DNA of 62,414 nucleotides from Hyphomicrobiales bacterium (GCA_900469445.1 UBXM01000028.1:1-62414), one strand, 5' to 3'; shown: positions 35,010-44,364, numbered from the stretch's first letter. The notes: generated by a model not told the origin, from the letters alone. Program-made: numbers and translations.

Positions 35010-35198
35010 TCAGAATGGGCGTTTCCCGTTGGCAGCTTCGCGCTTCAGCCATTCGGCGGTCGGTTTGTCGGGATCGACCTGGCTAGGGTTACGGTTCTTC
35101 AACTTTCCGCGTCTCAGAATGATGAAAGTGAAAACACCGATAACGATGATCAGAAAGACCGCGAGCGCGATCATCGGCGCAAAAGTCATTGTGGTCAT
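35010..35198 (-). CDS. Small single-pass membrane protein (62 aa)
   Basis: The product begins MTTMTFAPMIALAVFLIIVI, with one transmembrane helix over residues 7-27, followed by a basic stretch LRRGKLKNRN and the tail PTAEWLKREAANGKRPF. The tail motif P-T-x-EWL-x-REAxNG is shared with the neighbouring 78-aa protein. The start at 35198 follows GAGGATAGCCCA. Tandem paralogues; function unknown. Confidence 0.68.
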   Translation of the reverse strand: MTTMTFAPMIALAVFLIIVIGVFTFIILRRGKLKNRNPSQVDPDKPTAEWLKREAANGKRPF

Positions 35199-35284
35199 TG
35201 GGCTATCCTCTTTTTTTATCCAAAAGGCCACATGGGAGCTGTTCCGAGAGAGACGCTGGTCATGAACTCCGCAATCCGGCCAGG

Positions 35285-35536
35285 CTACCCAGCCAGTTTC
35301 AACGCATCGGCGTAACGAGCCGGATTGGTGGACTGGACGGCAATCTCGAACAATTCGCGCGCTTCGTCAGGAGTAGCTCGACCGTCGAGCGCCTTGCGGA
35401 TGCAGAGATCGGCAGCGGCATAATCTGGGTTCTCTGGATAAGTCCAATTAGCGTGAAGAAAACGCTGCGCTTCCATTGGGCCGAAAATTAACCTTTCGCC
35501 GGCGACCACTGGCTTATCCCAAAATAATTTCTGCAT
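35285..35536 (-). CDS. DUF982-like protein (83 aa)
   Basis: The product begins MQKLFWDKPVVAGERLIFGP and contains MEAQRFLHANWTYPENPDYA, LCIRKALDGRATPDEARELF and EIAVQSTNPARY. The pattern G-P-xEAxxFL-xxxW...Y..A...C..AL.G....EAR..F fits DUF982. The start at 35536 is set by AAGGAG eight bases upstream. Second member of the family in this window. Confidence 0.72.
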   Translation of the reverse strand: MQKLFWDKPVVAGERLIFGPMEAQRFLHANWTYPENPDYAAADLCIRKALDGRATPDEARELFEIAVQSTNPARYADALKLAG

Positions 35537-36106
35537 GGCATGCTCCTTCACTCAATGTGTCAGACGTTAGTCTGACGTCAAATAACCCGGTCGATGGGTC
35601 GAGGTTCCCAAAAAAGCTGACACCAAACCGCAGGCAGCCTAAACTACCGGACGTTGGCCGTATGGCCCGGGCAAGCCACGCCAATCCTTCATCGGCAGGA
35701 GAAAGGAAAAAGGGTGAGCTGGCACGGGGCGTGGCTGGACATCTACACCGGGCGCGACGAGCGCGACACGTTCAGTCGTGCTGCGATGCCACATTGGCAT
35801 TTCAGTGTTACTGGCCGAGGCGGTCGAAGCAAGGAGCGTCCGCGGAGATGGTGAGTTTGCGGAGATAAAGGCCGTCATCCGATCGACGGGGAAAGGCGAC
35901 TGTTGGGTCGCGACAAACAATAACGTCGATGGGCCCACGAAGGTGGCGGGTGTGCAGGCGAGGCTGGCAGTATGTTGCAACTCGTCGCCCTACGAGGGTA
36001 AAGGGGCTCGCACGTAGCGCGATCCCCATACCAGCCTTGCGCACTTAAGTTGTACCGAACGCCGCGTACGCTACATGTTTGCAGCCTTTGAACGCGGGGG
36101 TAACTT
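35537..36106. other. Intergenic region, no recognised gene
   Basis: About 570 bases. One plus-strand frame ending near 36016 reads like a C-terminal protein fragment (KAVIRSTGKGDCWVATNNNV), but it has no start or recognised family. Confidence 0.3.
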
Positions 36107-36181
36107 TTACCGCAATCCGAAGAAGCTAAGGATTGCCAGTACGATGACGATGGCTCCAACGAGCCAAACGATGTTGTTCAT
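36107..36181 (-). CDS. Micro membrane protein (24 aa)
   Basis: The full product is 24 residues: a start MNNIVWL, one hydrophobic helix VGAIVIVLAILSFFGL and a terminal Arg. The ATG at 36179-36181 follows AGAGGAAATGATT. It is essentially a single transmembrane helix. Tiny proteins with this sequence pattern recur in Rhizobiales and are usually unannotated. Function unknown. Confidence 0.65.
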   Translation of the reverse strand: MNNIVWLVGAIVIVLAILSFFGLR

Positions 36182-37042
36182 AATCATTTCCTCTGAAATG
36201 TGAGTGGCTAACGGAAGCGAGAATGCGATAGCGAGGCCTTAGTTCCATCGTCACTAACCGCCTGCCATGTCGAGCCGCATAGTGAACCATGCCTCTGTGC
36301 TTTCGATTGGCTGGTCGGTGTGCCATTGCGATGGCGCGCATATAACCAACGTCACGAATTATGTGACGGCCCTCGCAATGCGGTCGCTCGGGGCATCTAT
36401 TTACAGGATCGGCTTTGGACGCATAAGCCCCGGCTATCCAAAGGCAGACGTCAAAGGACAGCAGCGCTCCGCTTCGGCGGAGTGCTGCCTGCGTGCCTCA
36501 CCCAGACGCGCTGACATTTCCTTTGTGCCTGCACCGCTCCAGTTGATGCAGCAACATGTCAACTGCCTAGAGAAACAGCAGTTGGAAAGAGGCTAGCCTC
36601 CATCGCACCCAGACCCTCGATATAGTCGCCATGCTTTCGGAGAAAAGAAAATGATGCCGTACTCACAAAAAGCCCCTCGGGCGGTTCCGAGGGGCGAGCA
36701 AAGACTGCAAGTCAAAGGCGCGCCAAATACGCCTTTCACTCATGAGGCCATGAAAACTTGCGTTTGTCTATAATTGCTATCGTACCGACTGCGCGAGCAA
36801 ACGCCGGATGCTCGGATTTCAGTGTCGTGTCGTGTTGCCCGCCGGCCGGTTTAACTGAAAAGGACCGCCTGTGCCGCTGTCTTGTTGCGGGTCTGACCAG
36901 TTGGCGCCGAGACTGCAGGCGCCGTACTGGGCGCAGCCGGCTGTGTTGATATAAGGACCGTGTGGATGGTGTTTCGTTTAAAGGCTGCAGCCGTCGCCCT
37001 GATTTCTATCAAACAGCCGTGAAGGTGACCTCGTAGGATAGT
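36182..37042. other. Intergenic region with an orphan terminator
   Basis: About 860 bases without a recognised gene. A strong minus-strand terminator lies at 36672-36695, which may end the transcript of the GGDEF-EAL gene that stops at 37043. Confidence 0.4.
36672..36695 (-). terminator. Minus-strand terminator, possibly of the GGDEF-EAL gene
   Basis: GCCCCTCGG / CCGAGGGGC is a perfect 9-bp stem followed on the minus strand by TTTTTGTG. It lies about 350 bases after the GGDEF-EAL stop. Confidence 0.7.
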
Positions 37043-39349
37043 CTAGAACTCCTGGGTCGGTCGAGTAACCTGTGCTTCGTGTTCGTATGCCTTCAACTCT
37101 TCCGCGATAACCGGTCGCGAAAACAGAAAACCCTGGAGATCGTTGCACCCGATAGCAACCAGGAAATCCCTCTGGCCCTGTGTCTCGACCCCCTCAGCGG
37201 TGGTTTCAATTCCGAGATTGCGTGCAAGGCTCGTAACGGCCGCGGCAACTGCAGCACCATTGCTTTGTGTATCGAGCAACCGCACGAAAGAACGGTCGAT
37301 CTTGATGCGGTCTATGCCGAAATGGATGAGATGGCTTAGCGATGAATAGCCGGTGCCAAAGTCATCGAGTGCAATCTTAATTCCTTCGCCCCGAAGCCGA
37401 CTTAAGGTTTCTTTCGCCTGTTCCGGATTATCCACGAGCGCCGTTTCCGTCAGCTCAAGTTCCAGGCAGGAGGGGGCAAATTCGGCTTTCCTCAGCATGG
37501 CCAGGACGCTGTCGGCAAAGCCAGAGTTCCTCAACTGCCTTGGTGAGACATTGACGGAAATGGTTTTATTCGGCAGGCGAGACTGACCAATACGACAGGC
37601 CTGCTCCAGAATGAATTCTCCTAGCTTGTCGATTAGCCCCGTACTTTCCGCAAGCGGTATGAACCTGTCTGGCGACAGGAGCCCTAGCCGTGGGTGGCGC
37701 CAGCGAACAAGCGCTTCGGCACCCGATACCTTGCTCTCGTCTCCGGCCTGATGGATGGTCTGAAAATGGACTTCGAGGGCAGGGCGGTATGATGCCTCCA
37801 TGTCGTTACCCGAAAGCGACGCGGCCGCGATCTCACAGAGTTCTGTTCGCAGTTCGTCGACCAGACGCTCGCGCTCACGCTGCGCGGTTTCGATCTCAGC
37901 GTGATAAACCACGTAGCAACCGCGTCCTTTGGCCTTTGCCTGATAAAGCGCGACATCTGCACGGCGGAGCAGTTCTTCTGGCGGGCAGTGATGATCGGTA
38001 CCTGAAGCGATGCCAATCGAGCATCCTATGTAAGCCGTAATCTCGCCTTGCCGCAGGGAGAAAGGTCGACTTATCTCCGAAATGATGGTCTCAAAAACCT
38101 CGGCGTGGAAAGCGATGTCCTGTCGTTGCAGCATAAGGAGCACTGCGAATTCGTCGCCGCCGAGGCGGGCGAGTGTGCCACGTCCATCGAGCACCTCATT
38201 CATGCGCGTAGCGGCCTCGATGATCAACTCGTCGCCAACAGCGTGACCAAAGGAATCGTTGACGGCTTTGAAACGGTCGAGATCGATGAACCCGACGACA
38301 ATGCCAGAATCCGAGGAGGTGGATTTGAAGCACTCGTCAAGCCGTCTGGCGAAGAGATCGCGATTGGGAAGACGCGTCAGCACGTCTTGGAGGGCAAGCT
38401 CCCTGGCGTGTCGCTCGCTGTGACGCAGCTCCTTCCAACTTCGATTAAGACGTCGCACCAGCAGCCAGAACAATCCGCCGATCACCGCGATGGCGGCGCA
38501 CAGATAAGGCGTGAGCTTTTCTATGACCCGGGAACCTGGCAGGTCCGGTGTCCAGATTATCACGCCGATCGGGTCGCCTGTGGCACTCGCTTCCACCTGG
38601 AAAGCGACTTCTCCATCTTCCGCATCCAGGGTGCGGGCATATCGCGCACCTTTCAAACCCATCTCGCGACTGAGATCGTCGAGTACGATACCGTCCAGGA
38701 ACCTGAATGCGATGAGAAAATACTGTGCTTGTGGCTCTATCATTCCATCAGGGTTGCTAAAATGGACGGGTGTTATGCTCGCGATCGAAGCTCGGCCCTC
38801 GAGGCGCAAAATCTCGGCACGTGAAGCGACGGGTGAACCTTTGCCCTGCGCACCCGCTGCGGTTCGAGAACGACCGTCCCGCACTCTCTCGAAGAAGTCT
38901 GCGAGAAGCGGCCTCACCCACTGATACCGTCGAGCGAGCGCAGCGTCACGATCAAGGATCAGGTCGCCTTGTCGATCGACAAGAAGCATTTGCTCAAAGC
39001 CGAACACCGCAGTGATTGTCTCGCCAAATCTTCTTGCCTCCTCATAGTTGGGACTATCGCTGCCGGAAACGGCGCGTGGGAGAAGCGAAGCGTAGCCATT
39101 GGCAACCACTGCCATATCCGAAGCCACCTGATTGACCTGATCGGCGAGCTTGGTCGTGACCAGTTCCTTCTGGCGTTCGAGCGCTGCCAGATCGCTCTCG
39201 ACCCCAGCCCAGAGCGTGGCGACGATTGCAAGCAAGGCCGCGGCGATGCCGATCGCAATGATAGGTACGAAAATCAGTCGGGAATTTTTGCGGCGACAAA
39301 AGCTTTTCGACACCACGCCGGATAGATGCTCAAGCAATTCTGCCCCCAA
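37043..39349 (-). CDS. Membrane GGDEF-EAL protein with periplasmic sensor domain
   Basis: The 768-residue protein has a transmembrane helix near residues 25-48, a periplasmic domain (about 50-280) with CHASE4-like character (FLIAFRFLDGIVLDDLSREM), a second helix near 281-299, a GGDEF domain with GGDEF at 397-401 and an EAL domain with AEAL at 544-547 and DDFGTGYSSL near 665. Both catalytic motifs are intact, so it may make and degrade cyclic di-GMP. It is transcribed divergently from an orphan solute-binding protein gene across 131 bases. The start is uncertain: the longest frame uses TTG at 39349; a GTG codon at about 39316 is an alternative. Confidence 0.9.
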   Translation of the reverse strand: MGAELLEHLSGVVSKSFCRRKNSRLIFVPIIAIGIAAALLAIVATLWAGVESDLAALERQKELVTTKLADQVNQVASDMAVVANGYASLLPRAVSGSDSPNYEEARRFGETITAVFGFEQMLLVDRQGDLILDRDAALARRYQWVRPLLADFFERVRDGRSRTAAGAQGKGSPVASRAEILRLEGRASIASITPVHFSNPDGMIEPQAQYFLIAFRFLDGIVLDDLSREMGLKGARYARTLDAEDGEVAFQVEASATGDPIGVIIWTPDLPGSRVIEKLTPYLCAAIAVIGGLFWLLVRRLNRSWKELRHSERHARELALQDVLTRLPNRDLFARRLDECFKSTSSDSGIVVGFIDLDRFKAVNDSFGHAVGDELIIEAATRMNEVLDGRGTLARLGGDEFAVLLMLQRQDIAFHAEVFETIISEISRPFSLRQGEITAYIGCSIGIASGTDHHCPPEELLRRADVALYQAKAKGRGCYVVYHAEIETAQRERERLVDELRTELCEIAAASLSGNDMEASYRPALEVHFQTIHQAGDESKVSGAEALVRWRHPRLGLLSPDRFIPLAESTGLIDKLGEFILEQACRIGQSRLPNKTISVNVSPRQLRNSGFADSVLAMLRKAEFAPSCLELELTETALVDNPEQAKETLSRLRGEGIKIALDDFGTGYSSLSHLIHFGIDRIKIDRSFVRLLDTQSNGAAVAAAVTSLARNLGIETTAEGVETQGQRDFLVAIGCNDLQGFLFSRPVIAEELKAYEHEAQVTRPTQEF

Positions 39350-39480
39350 TTTTTGAGGCAGAATTCAGCAAAAAGATTTCAAAACACTTATAAAAGCAGT
39401 CGGAATTTAAGCGACCGCTCAACAACTCATATTAACGTGTCCGTGCTAGAAAGAATGGCGCACAACAAGGGATGCGGTGA

Positions 39481-40284
39481 ATGTTCAAGAACGTCGGCGG
39501 CAGGACCAAAAACCTGGTCTCAAGCATCGTAATCGGATTATGCATATTCGGCACTACAGCGCCGGCGGTATCCGAGACGCAGGAGACCATAATCAAGGTT
39601 GCCTTCGAAGGCATCTTTCCACCGTTCAATTATCTCGACTCTAATAACAAACTTCAGGGATTTGATGTCGAGATCGCCGAAGCGCTTTGCAGTGTAGCGA
39701 AGCTGAAATGCGAGTTTGTCGTCCAGGATTGGGATGGCATGATCCCTAACCTTCTGGAAGATAAATATGACACGATCATTTCCTCGATGTCGATGAGCGC
39801 GGAGCGTAAGGAGAAGGTCAAGTTCACCGACCCGTATTATGATAGCCCGTCGGTGTTCATTGTTCAGAAATCGTCCTCACTCAAGCGCATGCAGCCCAGC
39901 GATCTCGCTGGCAAAAAGCTCGGCGTGACGTTGTCGACTTCGCAGGCAAGCTATGCCGACGATCATTACAGTAGCGTGGAACGCATCGTCTATTCTTCGT
40001 CGCCTGACCTCTACAAAGCACTTGAGGCTGAGGAAGTCGACGTCATTCTGGAGGACAAGCTAGCGGTCTACGATTGGCTGACGAATACAAAGGCTGGGAG
40101 CTGCTGTGAATTCCGTGGTGAAGATGTGAAGGACCCAGATTACTTTGGAGAGGGCGCCGGCATCGCTGTGCGCCCGGATGATGCAGATCTCCTACTTCGT
40201 CTGAATCAGGCCCTTGGAACAATCCAGGCTGACGGGACATATGATAGGATCAACGCGAAGTATTTCCCGTTCAGTATCCGTTAG
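39481..40284 (+). CDS. Orphan periplasmic amino-acid-type solute-binding protein
   Basis: The 267-residue protein has a signal peptide (residues 1-32, hydrophobic core SSIVIGLCIFGTTAPAVS) and a complete family 3 solute-binding fold: FEGIFPPFNYLDSNNKLQGF, then DVEIAEALC, YDTIISSMSMSAERKEKVKF, TDPYYDSPS and the C-terminal RLNQALGTIQADGTYDRIN. The family binds polar amino acids such as lysine, arginine and ornithine for ABC import. No permease or ATPase gene is near. It faces the GGDEF-EAL gene head to head, so a sensory rather than transport role is plausible, as for NspS with MbaA in Vibrio cholerae. Confidence 0.9.
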   Translation: MFKNVGGRTKNLVSSIVIGLCIFGTTAPAVSETQETIIKVAFEGIFPPFNYLDSNNKLQGFDVEIAEALCSVAKLKCEFVVQDWDGMIPNLLEDKYDTIISSMSMSAERKEKVKFTDPYYDSPSVFIVQKSSSLKRMQPSDLAGKKLGVTLSTSQASYADDHYSSVERIVYSSSPDLYKALEAEEVDVILEDKLAVYDWLTNTKAGSCCEFRGEDVKDPDYFGEGAGIAVRPDDADLLLRLNQALGTIQADGTYDRINAKYFPFSIR

Positions 40285-40835
40285 CGATTTGCACGGACGT
40301 AGACGTTTTACGGCCGGCACGGTTGTTGCCTGGGATGACAGTGGCTGTTCTCGGCGATACTCGTGAAAGAGGCTGCGTACCTTAGGCCCCGGAATGCACA
40401 GCAAGAGAAGTTTTACGCGTGCTGCCGGTATGGGCGGTTCCTTGAAAGATCCAGACTCAGCGTGCCGACACTTTCTAAACGTTCACGCAGCGACAACTCA
40501 ACATTCCCAATGTGGGCCAGGGCGTGGCTGAGCGGTGCGTGGGGGATGAGCGAACATGATGATTGGCTGGACGCTGCAGCGCATGTCTGTAGCTATCGAC
40601 GCATCTACATCTTTCGTTAAATTTCGTGCGCAATGGTTGATCCCTCCCTTAAAGCCGCAGCAGAAGAAGTCGTCGCGGGCTTCAAAGATGCCGGCCGGCT
40701 TGCCACTACTAGCGCCGACCACTGAAAGAGGGCAGGCAGCGCTTCATCATCCGGACAATCGTTCTGGCAGTGGCTCATTCGTGGAACAATACACGACCAA
40801 CGCATGTTCGATCTGCACACACGTGGAGGATCTTT
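40285..40835. other. Intergenic region, no recognised gene
   Basis: About 550 bases. A 30-codon plus-strand frame at 40634-40726 (MVDPSLKAAAEEVVAGFKDA...) looks peptide-like but has no ribosome binding site or family match. Confidence 0.3.
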
Positions 40836-41015
40836 ATGTCGAATTCTGGAAGAGGTCGCGAGCAGGACAGCGCACGCGTAGCCGGCAGCCAAGACCATCA
40901 AATCCGATATGAGGCGGGCAATCAAGGAGACGCCAAGGACCTGGTGAAAGGCAGCATCAAGGAGATCGGCAACAGGCGTGGGGGGACTGAGACCGATCTG
41001 GATAGATGGAAGTGA
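40836..41015 (+). CDS. DUF3606-like small protein (59 aa)
   Basis: The product begins MSNSGRGREQDSARVAGSQD, then HQIRYEAGNQGDAKDLVKGS and IKEIGNRRGGTETDLDRW. The sequence D..RVxxxxxxxxRYEA...G.....+..IKxIGNxR fits DUF3606, a small helical family of unknown role. The start at 40836 follows GTGGAGGATCTTT. The next small gene starts 14 bases after its stop. Confidence 0.6.
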   Translation: MSNSGRGREQDSARVAGSQDHQIRYEAGNQGDAKDLVKGSIKEIGNRRGGTETDLDRWK

Positions 41016-41028
41016 GCGGAGTGATCTG

Positions 41029-41223
41029 ATGGATGCTTATTCGAACGATTTCATCTTGCTAGCGTCGAGCTGCATGGTGCGCCAGGCGATACGGCAGCAG
41101 CCCGCCTACCAGCCGCCTCGGAGCGAAGGCATGTTTGCCCAACTTCTGGATCGCCTTTTGGAAGCGGAGCATGATGAGGCCCGGAAGGGAGACGCGCTCG
41201 TACCCCGGTCCGCAAAGGAGTAG
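41029..41223 (+). CDS. Small hypothetical protein (64 aa)
   Basis: The product begins MDAYSNDFILLASSCMVRQA and has a helical C-terminal half (MFAQLLDRLLEAEHDEARKG). A GGAGTGATCTG site precedes the ATG. It lies 13 bases downstream of the DUF3606-like gene and is likely cotranscribed. Not recognised. Confidence 0.55.
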   Translation: MDAYSNDFILLASSCMVRQAIRQQPAYQPPRSEGMFAQLLDRLLEAEHDEARKGDALVPRSAKE

Positions 41224-41744
41224 GACTTGCAGGAGGGTGCTCTTTGTGCACGATTAATCACCGTGGTCGTTGCAGCGGGAGTTGAGCGGGCTCCGGAAAT
41301 CGACTTTACCCCACCGAACATGTTTTGGTCCGAGAGGCATTTAGTGACGAAAAACTGCATTCCGTTGTTCGAGATAACGCACGGTCGATCGAAACTGCAA
41401 TTCTCATTGCTGGATGTGGCTGTGCCCCGCCAGCGCACCTCGGCAAGCGCTTCGTGCCTTAACAAAGTGTAGATCTTGCTGCGCGGGCCAGTTTTCGCTG
41501 AGGTAAGCCAAGGCTTAGAAAGCCCACTGATCTGACGGGATCCGTTTCCCGGGGTGGGAAGCTCGACCGGTTTGTCCCAGCGTGAATATGGTCCTCAATT
41601 CTACTCCCGTCCAGTCTGCGGCCCACTAACCGCAGCGCAGAGCGGAAGGTCCAGGGCCTTGTTTTTGCATAGAAATTGGTCACCGGGCATAAGATCGCTG
41701 CGTGCGTGTGATGTTGACCAGCCTAGCGAGCGGCGGTGTTGCCT
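41224..41744. other. Intergenic region, no recognised gene
   Basis: About 520 bases with ORFs in several frames but no start with a good ribosome binding site and no recognised motif. Confidence 0.3.
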
Positions 41745-42150
41745 CGAAAAGACGGCCGCAGGCGGGCAGTTCGCCCGCTTCAACAGACGCACTGTTATAA
41801 TAGCCCGACTTCTGCTGCACCGAGCTATGATGAGTGCGCCATTGCCTAGAGGAGGGGCGGCGATTCGCTTGCTTAGTCAGATATACCGATCGCAATCCAT
41901 GCCCGAAAACTCTTCCAGTGTCCAACCGGCTATCGTACCCCCACGGCTTGACTATATCTTTGGCCGCTCTCGGATCCAGGACTTGCTTACATACGTTGCC
42001 CAAGCAATCGATATCCCGGATATGGAGCCGTCTCGATCTTGGCTGCCGCCGGCCAGCCATTCAGCGCTTCGACGGGCCACCGATGAGGCAAACGACGTCG
42101 TCTGATCGGAGCTCGAGGTTTGCGTGCCCGAAACGCTGGCTCATACGAAT
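41745..42150 (-). pseudogene. Tyrosine integrase remnant, C-terminal half
   Basis: The segment aligns at the DNA level with 57090-57465 of the intact integrase in this window. Shared blocks include TAGTCAGAT...ACCGATCGCAA and the region encoding GHGLRSVYLTKQANR, corresponding to AHGLRSGYLTEAANR, followed by SSVQQKSGYYNSASVEAG, corresponding to RSVQQASSYYNNATRRSG with the catalytic tyrosine. Frameshifts interrupt it. The N-terminal counterpart is at 49425-49725 in the same orientation. Confidence 0.75.
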
Positions 42151-42152
42151 AT

Positions 42153-42443
42153 CTATAGAGCGATCTGTCGGGCGACCTCAGCAAAGAAACTGTCGTCCTC
42201 GAATGGCACTATGGTTGCTATAACCTCTGCTAGCGAAACCGACCCCAATACTTCCCCATCCGGGGACGCGACATCGATCCTGCGCACCCGTATCCTGCGG
42301 CCGTGCCCCATGTCCTGCGCGGCCAAGAAGCACAATGAGCCGAACGCTTCTGCCGTCGCTGCGGCAAGATCAACAAACGGACTTCCATCTTGATCTGATA
42401 CAGCGTCGTCATCGTAGAACACGTTTAGGTGGTATATCTGCAT
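42153..42443 (-). CDS. DUF6894-type small protein (96 aa)
   Basis: The product begins MQIYHLNVFYDDDAVSDQDG and contains FVDLAAATAEAFGSLCFLAA. The pattern of a short beta hairpin, a D-x-DG-xxF-x-DLxxAxxEA segment and a C-terminal beta region fits the DUF6894 family of rhizobial small proteins. The start at 42443 follows AGGAGGCGCCG. It overlaps the upstream gene by 35 bases. Function unknown. Confidence 0.65.
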   Translation of the reverse strand: MQIYHLNVFYDDDAVSDQDGSPFVDLAAATAEAFGSLCFLAAQDMGHGRRIRVRRIDVASPDGEVLGSVSLAEVIATIVPFEDDSFFAEVARQIAL

Positions 42444-42681
42444 CGGCGCCTCCTGAGCCAGCATAGGCATCCAAGACGTCTACGACGGAAGATCGCCGTT
42501 GGATCATCGCTAAGTCTGTTTTTCCGCCCGCCACTCCGGAGCCGGCATTCTGTTCAGTGCGGCGTTGCTCGGCCAGGTCGGCGGCCTGGCGCGCAGGTAT
42601 ATAACGAAACTCAGTCGCTCTGGCGACCGTCGGCCCGCACGACCGGATTTCGAGGACCGTCCACCCGCTCGTGTCTCGCAT
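42409..42681 (-). CDS. Hypothetical protein (90 aa)
   Basis: It begins MRDTSGWTVLEIRSCGPTVA, with GGAG eight bases upstream of the ATG, and includes IPARQAADLAEQRRTEQNAG. It overlaps the DUF6894-like gene by 35 bases in another frame, suggesting coupling. Soluble, charged, not recognised. The overlap makes its exact 3' end uncertain. Confidence 0.5.
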   Translation of the reverse strand: MRDTSGWTVLEIRSCGPTVARATEFRYIPARQAADLAEQRRTEQNAGSGVAGGKTDLAMIQRRSSVVDVLDAYAGSGGADADIPPKRVLR

Positions 42682-42791
42682 AGCAGCTCCGGCTGGTAAG
42701 CTAGCCGCTCGAATCCAGGCTTGGACGCGCACGAGGAACTTCCACCGGTCTCGAATGTTGTCCGCTGCATTGAGGAGGGGAGATCGCACTA

Positions 42792-43706
42792 ATGTCAAAA
42801 TCGATGCAGCGGGGAAGACCCAAAGCGCAAGAGCCCAGGATCTTCCTAGTCGGGCTTGGCAGAGGCGCTGCGGGCGCGTTGCTGTTCGGCATCCCGATGT
42901 TGATGACGATGGAGCTTTGGGAGCTCGGATTTTACATGGAGCGCCATCGGCTGTTTCTCCTGTTGCTCGCAAACGTCCCACTGCTTATCTTTCTGGCCGA
43001 TCGCGTCGGGTTCGAGCGCACTACCACGCTCATACAGGCGTGCCGAGACGCTAATATCGCTTATGGCTTGGGCGTTCTAATGAGCGCGGGCATTTTGATC
43101 CTGTTTGGTGATATCAAGATAGGGATGCCTTTTTCCGAAATTGTCGGGAAGATCGCTATCCAGGCAGTTCCGGCAAGTATCGGAGCGCTTCTCGGCCGCT
43201 CTCAGCTTGGCGGATCTTCGGACGATCAACACGGCGGTAAACACGATGATTCCAATGACGGTGATAATGCTGCCCGGGATGACAATGAAGACGCTGTCCC
43301 TGACGAGCTATCGACCAGCTACGCCCAGGAGTTGATGCTAATGGCGGTTGGCGCGCTGTTCTTGAACCTCAACGTAGCGCCGACCGAAGAAATCGTCTTG
43401 ATTTCATTCAAAATGACTCCGTGGCACGCCTTAGCGACGATGATAATCTCGATCGGGATCATGCATGCTTTCGTTTATGTCGTAGCGTTCAAGGGGACAC
43501 ACGAGATGCCGGCCGGTACGCCTTGGTGGCATGCATTTTTTCGATTCACGCTGCCAGGCTACATCGTTTCCATGTCGATAAGCTTCTTCGTTCTATGGAC
43601 CTTCGGTAGATTAGATGCTGTCGCTTCGACACAGGCGCTGATGTTCGTAATCGTGCTATCGTTCCCTGGGTCAATCGGCGCGGCAGCAGCGCGCCTGATC
43701 CTCTAG
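42792..43706 (+). CDS. TIGR02587 family integral membrane protein
   Basis: The 304-residue protein has about seven or eight hydrophobic helices, for example LGRGAAGALLFGIPMLMTME, LFLLLLANVPLLIFLADRVG, AYGLGVLMSAGILILFGDI and the C-terminal ALMFVIVLSFPGSIGAAAAR. A central acidic loop is rich in Asp and His (DDQHGGKHDDSNDGDNAARD). This matches the TIGR02587 family of putative membrane proteins of unknown function. It is followed eight bases later by a TIGR02588 gene, its usual partner. Confidence 0.82.
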   Translation: MSKSMQRGRPKAQEPRIFLVGLGRGAAGALLFGIPMLMTMELWELGFYMERHRLFLLLLANVPLLIFLADRVGFERTTTLIQACRDANIAYGLGVLMSAGILILFGDIKIGMPFSEIVGKIAIQAVPASIGALLGRSQLGGSSDDQHGGKHDDSNDGDNAARDDNEDAVPDELSTSYAQELMLMAVGALFLNLNVAPTEEIVLISFKMTPWHALATMIISIGIMHAFVYVVAFKGTHEMPAGTPWWHAFFRFTLPGYIVSMSISFFVLWTFGRLDAVASTQALMFVIVLSFPGSIGAAAARLIL

Positions 43707-43714
43707 GAGGTTCC

Positions 43715-44125
43715 ATGACAGAAATATCTCGCCGACCTCATTCCGAGAAAAAGGATCCGCATTGGGTCGAATGGGCTGTTGGCATTGTTTCCGGGCTCCT
43801 TATCTTGACGATCATGGGCTGGGTTGGGTTCGAAGCAATTACGGAAGAGGATCAGTCTCCCAGTTTCCGAACCGCCATCATCCAAAAAAGTGCGATTGAA
43901 AGTGGCGTCCGTGTCGAGTTCGAGATCGAAAATCTCTCCACTCGAACCGCTGCTGCGGTGGTCGTGCGGGGCGAGATACGGGACGGGATTACCGTCGTCG
44001 AATCCGCCGAAGCAATGATCGACTATGTTCCGGCCCAGTCGAAATCCTCCGGAGCGATCATCTTCTCTACCGATCCAGGGGAGAAGGCCGTCTGGGTCGG
44101 GGCTGTCGGATATAGCGATCCATAA
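43715..44125 (+). CDS. TIGR02588 family protein
   Basis: The 136-residue product has a single transmembrane helix near residues 19-42 (WAVGIVSGLLILTIMGWVGF) and a C-terminal beta-rich domain (VRVEFEIENLSTRTAAAVVV). It corresponds to TIGR02588, which is almost always encoded after TIGR02587. AGGAGGTTCC precedes the start. The pair probably forms a membrane complex; its role is unknown. Confidence 0.8.
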   Translation: MTEISRRPHSEKKDPHWVEWAVGIVSGLLILTIMGWVGFEAITEEDQSPSFRTAIIQKSAIESGVRVEFEIENLSTRTAAAVVVRGEIRDGITVVESAEAMIDYVPAQSKSSGAIIFSTDPGEKAVWVGAVGYSDP

Positions 44126-44364
44126 ACGAGAGCATCTAAGGTAGAATGTTCATGAGACATCTGATTCTTAAAAGTCTACGCACATCGCAACCCGGCGGAT
44201 CTGTCACCTCGGTGAGCGGATTGGCAGCTGGCAATCATTGCTCATGAATGCAAAAGGTTGAGCGGCGCTGCGGCCAGAGCGATTTCCGCGAGCGGTGGGA
44301 TGGTATCGAGGTCCGTCTTTAGGCGCCACTGGTGAATGGATGCGAATTCTTCCCTCGATGGAAG

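Noticed and set aside
35652..36018. Possible C-terminal coding fragment on the plus strand
   Set aside because: One frame looks protein-like near its end, but no start, ribosome binding site or family could be found, so it is only mentioned under the intergenic entry.
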